From Apus apus (Eukaryota > Chordata > Aves > Apodiformes > Apodidae), in assembly GCF_020740795.1 (NCBI RefSeq), contig NC_067294.1:17117001-17181000 (forward strand): a DNA stretch of 64,000 nt. Reading direction: 5' to 3'. This document shows positions 58,691 to 64,000 of the stretch, piece by piece. The notes under the pieces were generated by a model, which made no database searches, was not told the origin of the DNA, and saw nothing but the letters and a program-made list of their open reading frames with translations. The position numbers were made by a program, and so were the translations under genes. The stretch's first letter is position 1, and each line of letters starts with the position of its first letter.

Positions 58691-58795
58691 CTTCTCAGCA
58701 GCTCGTGGCTCCACAGCTCCACTACAGCTCTGTCCATCCCGGGAGGGACGAGAGGGTGAGGAGAGATTTGCCTGCCTGGGCTGACTCTCACACAG

Positions 58796-58804
58796 CTTCC
58801 TGTT
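58796..58804 (-). promoter_or_regulatory. FOX:ETS-type composite motif upstream of ECSCR
   Basis: AACAGGAAG on the minus strand, about 105 bp upstream of the ECSCR ATG. It combines an AACA half-site with a GGAA ETS core, the arrangement described for endothelial enhancers. Because ECSCR is endothelial, the site is a plausible promoter element. Not tested. Confidence 0.45.
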
Positions 58805-60360
58805 AAAGAATAGAAGGAAACAGGCTGAATCCACAAGGGAACTGTGTGTTTGAGCCCATTATGGTCGGGGAGGATGTGAGACATCGCTTACCGACGGCAA
58901 AGGAAGCCTCGCCATCGCTGTGTTTGGGGGTTTGGCTCTTGCAGCAGGGCAGAGCACCAAGGGCCTGCCCTGCCTCGGGCCCCAGCAGCTGCTTGGTGGT
59001 GCCTGGGTTTTGTGGGAGATGCTTCTTTGTGGTGAGGAGGTGCATCCCAGGCCCCCCTGTCTTCTCTGTATCAGCCCCAGGGGCTGCAGGCTGTGTTGGT
59101 CCTTCCTGAGCAAGGAGCTGGTCCTCCCATCCCACCTTGGAGGGCATTTCTGAACATCTCCAGGAGGGATTTGGAAATATTTTTTCCTTGTGTGGATAGG
59201 GTAATTCAGCAGCTGGTGCTGCCCTGTACAGCTCCAGCAAGACTGGGAGCCAGGATGTACTGGTTTGGGGATGCTGGCTTTGGGGTGATGGTTTTCAGGA
59301 GTGTCTTTTGGGATGTTGTTTTCAGGAGCATCCTTTGGGGAGCTGGTTTTCAGGTAGCAGCAGCAGCCTTCCCCACAGGACACAGAGCACACAGTAGGTT
59401 TTGACTTAACCTAACTCTGTTCCTTGACAAGGGGAGGAACTGGGAAACTGGGCCAGTTCTGCTACCCAACCAGCCAAGTTTGGGGCATTTGTTTTCTTGG
59501 CCCTGACCTTGTGGTGCACTTGTCTGTGCAGGTCCTGTCAGTCTGTCCCTTGCTGACAGAGCTTGAACTTCAGAGGTAACAAGTTTCCTTGTGTGGGATG
59601 TGAACGGGTGTTTGGGGGGAGAAGGGTCTTAGTGTCCTCCTGTGGGAAAGCCTCTCTTGTCTGCCCATCCTGGTGGGTCTGTGTGGGTGTTCAGGAAGCA
59701 AATCCACAGGATTTTGTTTCCTGGCTTGAGGGGCTGGTCCAGCCCTCTCTTGTAGCCCCATGGAAAGCCAGAGAGGCTTGGCTGAGGGCAGCAGAGCTAC
59801 ATCAAGTGGGATGTTTTATGTGGCCAGCAAGGTCCTTGCTTTCCACCACCAGGAGATGGGGGCAGGAATGGAGGAAGAGTTCTCCTAAGCTGTACCCCCC
59901 TCCTTGCATTTCAGTGGGTCTCTTCAAACACCTCCAAAACCCCAAACAAACTGTCAGACCCACAGCAGCCACCAGCAGCCTCTGCTTTCACAGAACCTCT
60001 GCTCCTGCCTCCCCCATGGGTTTTTCTCTCCCTTGCACAGATGTGATGCTCAGAGATTATGCTGTAGATTAAGGTTTTACTAAATCCTGAAATGAGTGGA
60101 AATTCTCAGAAGCTCTAACATGTGGCCAAATCTCTTCTGGATGCCCAGCTGGATGGGGCACCACCCTGTTCTCCCCCCCTGCCCTGCAGGAAGGACAGAG
60201 CCCAGATCTTCACCCCAGCTTGTCTGCTGAGAGCCTGCAGGTAAGAACAGGGTTCTTTTGGGATGGAAAGGTGGAGCAGTGTGTTTTGTACTGCCTACAA
60301 CTCTGGAGGATCCATCTTTCCTGCTCTGGGATGTGCTCAAGGTCACTCCAGCTGGCAGAG
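58805..60360. other. Intergenic region between ECSCR and SMIM33 (head to head)
   Basis: Upstream sequence of two divergently transcribed genes. No coding sequence or repeat was recognised. Confidence 0.6.
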
Positions 60361-60369
60361 GGTCTGACC

Positions 60370-61423
60370 CCAGGGCATCCCCGGACCGGGGTGGGGGGAC
60401 AGTCCCCACCTGCCTTCCGTGGGTCCCCCCTGCCGGGCTCTGAAAAGAGCTCATGTGCTGAAGGGGGATATTTAGGGGTTGTTTTTTTTTATATACCCAT
60501 TTTGTAACCTCATTCAATTTTAACGCCGAGTGGGTGGAAGGAGGGAGGTTTCCCGCCGTCAGGGGCCGGGGGGTTGCAGCCGAAGGGGCGGTTGGCAAGT
60601 TCTCCCCGAACAAAAGGGCTCTTGTCTCGCAGCGGGCGAGAGGAGGGCTCGTGTTTTTCAAGCCCAGCAAGGGAGGGGTCGGTGGCGCTGATGTGGCACC
60701 GGCTGGTGAGGGAGCAGCTCTGCTGCCCGCGGGATGGATGAGCCGGCGCTTCCTCCTCTGCCCCGGGGAGTCCCCGGGGGTGTGGAGCCCTGACGTGGCA
60801 GCCTCCGGGGTGAGCCTGGAGGAACCTCCTGCACCTTCACTGAGATCCAACCGTCCTGGAGGTGCTGCTGCTCCTGCCCTCGGCTTCCCAGCCTCGACGC
60901 TGGAGATGATGATTCCCGTGCAGCGGGGAAGGCCAGGTACCCCTGGGGGCTGGGCAGGGGTTCCCCTCTTGCCTCTCCCACCCGTGCTGGCTCCCACGGG
61001 ATTGTGTGGCCGTGGCGAGGGATGCCTCGTGGTGTGTTTTGGTGGGGTTGGGTCTCCCAGGGAGGTCCCCTGGGGGGGTTTAAGTCTTGGATTTGCTCTG
61101 TGGGGCTTGTGGTGAAGAGGGGAGGATGGAGGGCTCCCACCAGGGAGCAAGGTGTGGTGGGGAGGGATGAGCCCCACGCAGAAAGTGTCCAGGACAAGGG
61201 GACACTGGGCATCACCTTTCCAGCTCAGTGTGCCCAGGGCACTGTCCTACAATCTCAGTACAAACATTAACATTTATCCTGTCCTGCAAGCCCCGGGGAG
61301 GGAGCACTTACAGCCCTGATCCATTCCTCAGTAGCTCAGGAGATAAGGGCATCAGGTGGTCTCTGCTCAGTGGTCACCCCTTCCCACGCTGTGTCTCTCT
61401 GCCCCAGGTCAGCCTGCTCAGCC
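60370..61423 (+). promoter_or_regulatory. GC-rich upstream region of SMIM33
   Basis: CpG-enriched sequence (about 60370-61000) with donor-like gtaaga at 60241 and aggccag/gtaccc at about 60936 that could end 5'UTR exons. The SMIM33 coding exon follows a good acceptor (ctctctgccccag, ending at 61407). The TSS is not defined. Confidence 0.4.
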
Positions 61424-61831
61424 ATGAACACCTCTGTGCCCAGCAGCCAGCTGAGACAGCCCGAGCCCCAGGAGGCAGCTGCCTTCACTCCCACATCCAT
61501 CATCAGGAGCGTGACCAAGAAGTCTGATGCCCTGCCCATGATCTCCATCATCGTCGTCGTCTTCGTCCTCCTGGCTGTCTTCATCATCATCGTGGTGCAC
61601 TACGGCCCTCACCTCCGCACCGTCCAGGTCACCCTCTACCACGAGCCCATGCCACAGGACCTGGATGATGGGGTGCACCTCATGGACTGGAAGATGCTGG
61701 GCTCCCAGAAGAAGCTGCCTGTCCAGCCCTACCAGCAGGAGCTGGCTGGTGTGAGCTGCCAGTGCCCCTGCAGGCAGCACCTCCCCTGTGGGAATGCTGA
61801 GCCCAATGTCATCGAGATCTCATACCTGTGA
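61424..61831 (+). CDS. SMIM33: SMIM33, small single-pass membrane protein (135 aa, one coding exon)
   Basis: Small integral membrane protein 33; no known function. The coding sequence lies in one exon after an acceptor at 61407. The start ATG at 61424 has a GCC context. One membrane segment spans about residues 38-58 (LPMISIIVVVFVLLAVFIII), preceded by basic RSVTKK and followed by HYGPHLRT, so orientation is uncertain. The pattern (DALPMI...VVVFVLLAVFII..VHYGP, then GVHLMDWKMLG and a short acidic, hydrophobic C terminus EISYL) matches my memory of human SMIM33 ([35 protein letters not shown]). Position between ECSCR and the STING1 locus supports the call. Six or so cysteines cluster in CQCPCRQHLPC near the C terminus. 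Confidence 0.88.
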   Translation: MNTSVPSSQLRQPEPQEAAAFTPTSIIRSVTKKSDALPMISIIVVVFVLLAVFIIIVVHYGPHLRTVQVTLYHEPMPQDLDDGVHLMDWKMLGSQKKLPVQPYQQELAGVSCQCPCRQHLPCGNAEPNVIEISYL

Positions 61832-62266
61832 CAAGGCTGTGGCACTCGAGGGACTGTGTCCCACTGGAACAATAGTGACAGGGATGTTAGCTTAGCTGAG
61901 ACTCACTGATTCCCAGTGGAGGTTGTTGCACCCCAGGATTGTGTCTCTCCCCAGGAAGCTCAGCCAGGAGGTTGAGGGTCACTGTGGTGACCCATCCTCA
62001 GCCCTCAAAAGTCCAGCTTGGGGAGTGCCACTGTCCCCAGACAAGAGCTGACTCCAGCCCAGGGCCTGGGGCTGGGTCAGCCTGCATGGGACAGTGTTAG
62101 AACCTCCTCTGGTTTTTCTCACCCTGGTCTTCCCTGTTCCCCACTGTCTGGGAGTGTCCAGGAGAGCTGGCTGGGTCCTGGCCCCAGCTGGGGAGCTCTG
62201 GATATATGCTCAGCCCCTTGGCAGGAGCTGGAATTTACATCATCAGGAGTTGCATACCAGATTAAA
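61832..62266 (+). other. Probable SMIM33 3'UTR
   Basis: Sequence from the stop to the first candidate poly(A) signal, ATTAAA at 62261-62266. Confidence 0.45.
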
Positions 62267-64000
62267 GATGTTTCCACATGCACAGTGTCCTCATTATGCC
62301 ATTTATATGGCACAGAAGAGCCTCCAGCTCTTCTTTTCCTCCATCCCATGGCCCCTTCTCCTCCATCCTCCCTCCTGCCAGACCTCAGCAGCCAGCTCAG
62401 CCCAGGGTAGCAAACAGCCAGAGGAGAGGAGGTGGCACCTGAACCTGTGTTGGTGTTTCAGCAGTGGAGCCAGCAGCAGTGAACATCTTGTCTGGTCCCC
62501 CAGTGGAGCTGGGTGAGAGAAGAGGTGACACAGGAGAGGTGACAACAGCACATCAGCCACCCCTTGCAGTTGGCTGAACATCTCGAGGTGTTGGCACTGG
62601 TGAAGAAACATGTACATCTCTGGGCAGAGCCTGCACGATAGCAGGGATGGGGAGACCTGAGGTCATCTTCCTTGTGGCCATCTTCGTGGTCCACATTGCT
62701 GTCTGCTGTCCCTGTGCCAAGGGAATCTCTGCTGGAGGACCTGGGGACTCGGGTGGTTTCAGTGTTGGAAGCAGCAGTGCCTGTCCCAGCTGAGGAGGGG
62801 GTGGTGGTGGGGTTGGTGTAGAAAACCATGGTGGGATGGATGTTGATGTGGCTTGGTCACACCAGGCAGAAGCTCACTGAGGTGGCACCAAGGGAGCAGA
62901 TGGAGATGTGGAATGTCCTGCACCCCATAAGGCTTATGATGGTAGCAGACTCTGTTGACCTGCTCAGCCCTGGGAGTCTTTCTGCTGCTGGAGGCACCAG
63001 GCATCTCTTTGGACAAGAAGCTGGTCTCAGTTTCTCCTCACTCAGCGGAAGCTGGACATCAAAACCTGTTGGTGTGTGGGCTCAGACAGCCCCTGGGGTA
63101 GGAGAGCAGCCTCTGGGATCACCCTCAAGCATTCCTTCTGCTGAATTGCCCCAGAACTCAAAATGTGATTCCCATCTCTTCCCTCCCCAGAACAGAAAGG
63201 CCAGATCCGTGTCTGTCCTGAGCTGCAGCCCAGCACAGATCCCTCTGTTGGACAGGATATGGGGTCTTTTACCTGTTCCTCTGGGCACTGGAGCTGCTTC
63301 TGGCAGGGCAGATGCTCCAGTGTCCTTCCTCCCACTAAGCTAAGGAGTGAGTGGACATGCTGGAAAAGTTTGGTCTTCACAATACATGTAATTTATAGTC
63401 CTTTTTTTTTTTTTTTCTTTTTTTTTGCAGGGTTGTTTTCTGTTTTGGTATTTTCCCCCTTTTGTTTTCCAGAGGTGACAGAGCAGTATCAGCTTTCCCA
63501 GGCCTGTGTTACAGGAGATAAGGTCCAACATTTCACTTGAAAACCACCCAGAGTCCCACCTCCCTTCACACATCAACACAGGGCTAATTTTTTTTAATTG
63601 ATAGCTCCCTAATTAGCAGCAGGGACACCCCTTCAAAGGGTGGCTGGAGGTTGTGGTGAGGCCTCACCCCGTCCAGCCATCCCAGGAGCTGCATTGTGCC
63701 ACCCCAGCCTGGTCACCTCACATCTGGGGGACACCAGCTGTGACCAAGATGGTGTCACCTGGATTTCGTGGTTGTGTCACTTCAGATCAGGGAGCAGCTT
63801 GGATCGAGACAAAGGCTTTCATCAGAGGAACAGGAGCTTTCACAGCAGCTCCTGCTGAAGGACAACCGCAGCAGGGAAACATTGTGTTTGCAAAGAAAAG
63901 ATTAAAAACGTCTAAATATTAATAAAGACAAAGATAAAATGGGTAATTATTGCCAGAACTCGTTGATCTGCAGGCGCTGGGGGCTGGTGCAGGCCTGATG
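62267..64000. other. Unassigned right edge
   Basis: No gene could be recognised with confidence. Contents: a Ser/Thr-rich minus-strand open frame (62458-62829), a poly-T tract (63400-63428), and a possible plus-strand terminal exon with AATAAA (63786-63926, see findings). STING1 is expected nearby by synteny but nothing resembling it was seen. Confidence 0.5.

Noticed and set aside
62458-62829. Ser/Thr-rich minus-strand frame (FYTNPTTTPSSAGTGTAASN...)
   Set aside because: Composition looks mucin-like but it has no splice pattern, signal peptide or membrane segment, and the second half is Cys-rich nonsense typical of chance frames.
63940-64000. Minus-strand end of STING1
   Set aside because: Synteny predicts STING1 next, but the edge (LQINEFWQ and a stop) does not resemble the STING1 C terminus and no minus-strand poly(A) signal follows closely.
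1-64000. CRISPR arrays, operons, prokaryotic genes, intact endogenous retrovirus, tRNA or rRNA genes
   Set aside because: The window is a vertebrate locus. No direct-repeat/spacer array, retroviral gag/pol/env frame, LTR pair or RNA-gene signature was recognised by reading.

Overview
The window is a stretch of bird genome. It carries many copies of the avian CR1 retroposon 3' end. The compact GC-rich genes and the gene order PAIP2 - SLC23A1 - MZB1 - PROB1 - DNAJC18 - ECSCR - SMIM33 match human 5q31.2 and its avian counterpart. I assigned the order and the orthologues by recognising the proteins, not by a database search. The uniform, little-diverged CR1 cores would fit a neoavian or passerine bird, but the species cannot be read from the sequence.

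Layout. 1-3.8 kb: last two coding exons and 3'UTR of PAIP2 (+). 5.6-10.0 kb: SLC23A1 (-), a sodium-ascorbate transporter, all 14 coding exons resolved (594 aa). 10.1-11.4 kb: MZB1 (-), four exons (192 aa). 12.1-17.4 kb: PROB1 (-), a single coding exon of 1,619 aa holding a 35-copy 13-residue FG-type repeat. 17.4-24.6 kb: no recognisable gene; it has an orphan CpG island near 21.2 kb, minisatellites, a CR1 and the probable DNAJC18 3'UTR. The syntenic human gene here, SPATA24, could not be found. 24.6-37.1 kb: DNAJC18 (-), seven exons (296 aa), with a CpG-island promoter carrying YY1 and ZNF143-type sites. 39.7-58.7 kb: ECSCR (-), ten exons (254 aa), with a series of small phase-1 Ser/Thr exons. 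61.4-62.3 kb: SMIM33 (+), 135 aa. 62.3-64.0 kb: mostly unassigned; one possible plus-strand terminal exon lies near the edge. STING1 is expected next by synteny but is not seen.

The genes are neighbours by old vertebrate synteny, not a functional pathway: translational control (PAIP2), vitamin C uptake (SLC23A1), ER chaperoning of immunoglobulin in B-lineage cells (MZB1), an uncharacterised proline-rich protein (PROB1), an ER-membrane J-protein (DNAJC18), an endothelial sialomucin (ECSCR) and a small membrane protein (SMIM33).

The most unusual signals are: (1) the FG-rich tandem array inside PROB1; (2) an intronic element in DNAJC18 that can form two mutually exclusive perfect hairpins; (3) the orphan CpG island where SPATA24 should be; (4) an AACAGGAAG FOX:ETS-type site about 105 bp upstream of the ECSCR start; (5) a telomere-like G-rich minisatellite between MZB1 and PROB1. 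Exon boundaries were set by hand from splice sites, reading-phase continuity and remembered vertebrate proteins. All calls are computational readings without transcript support.
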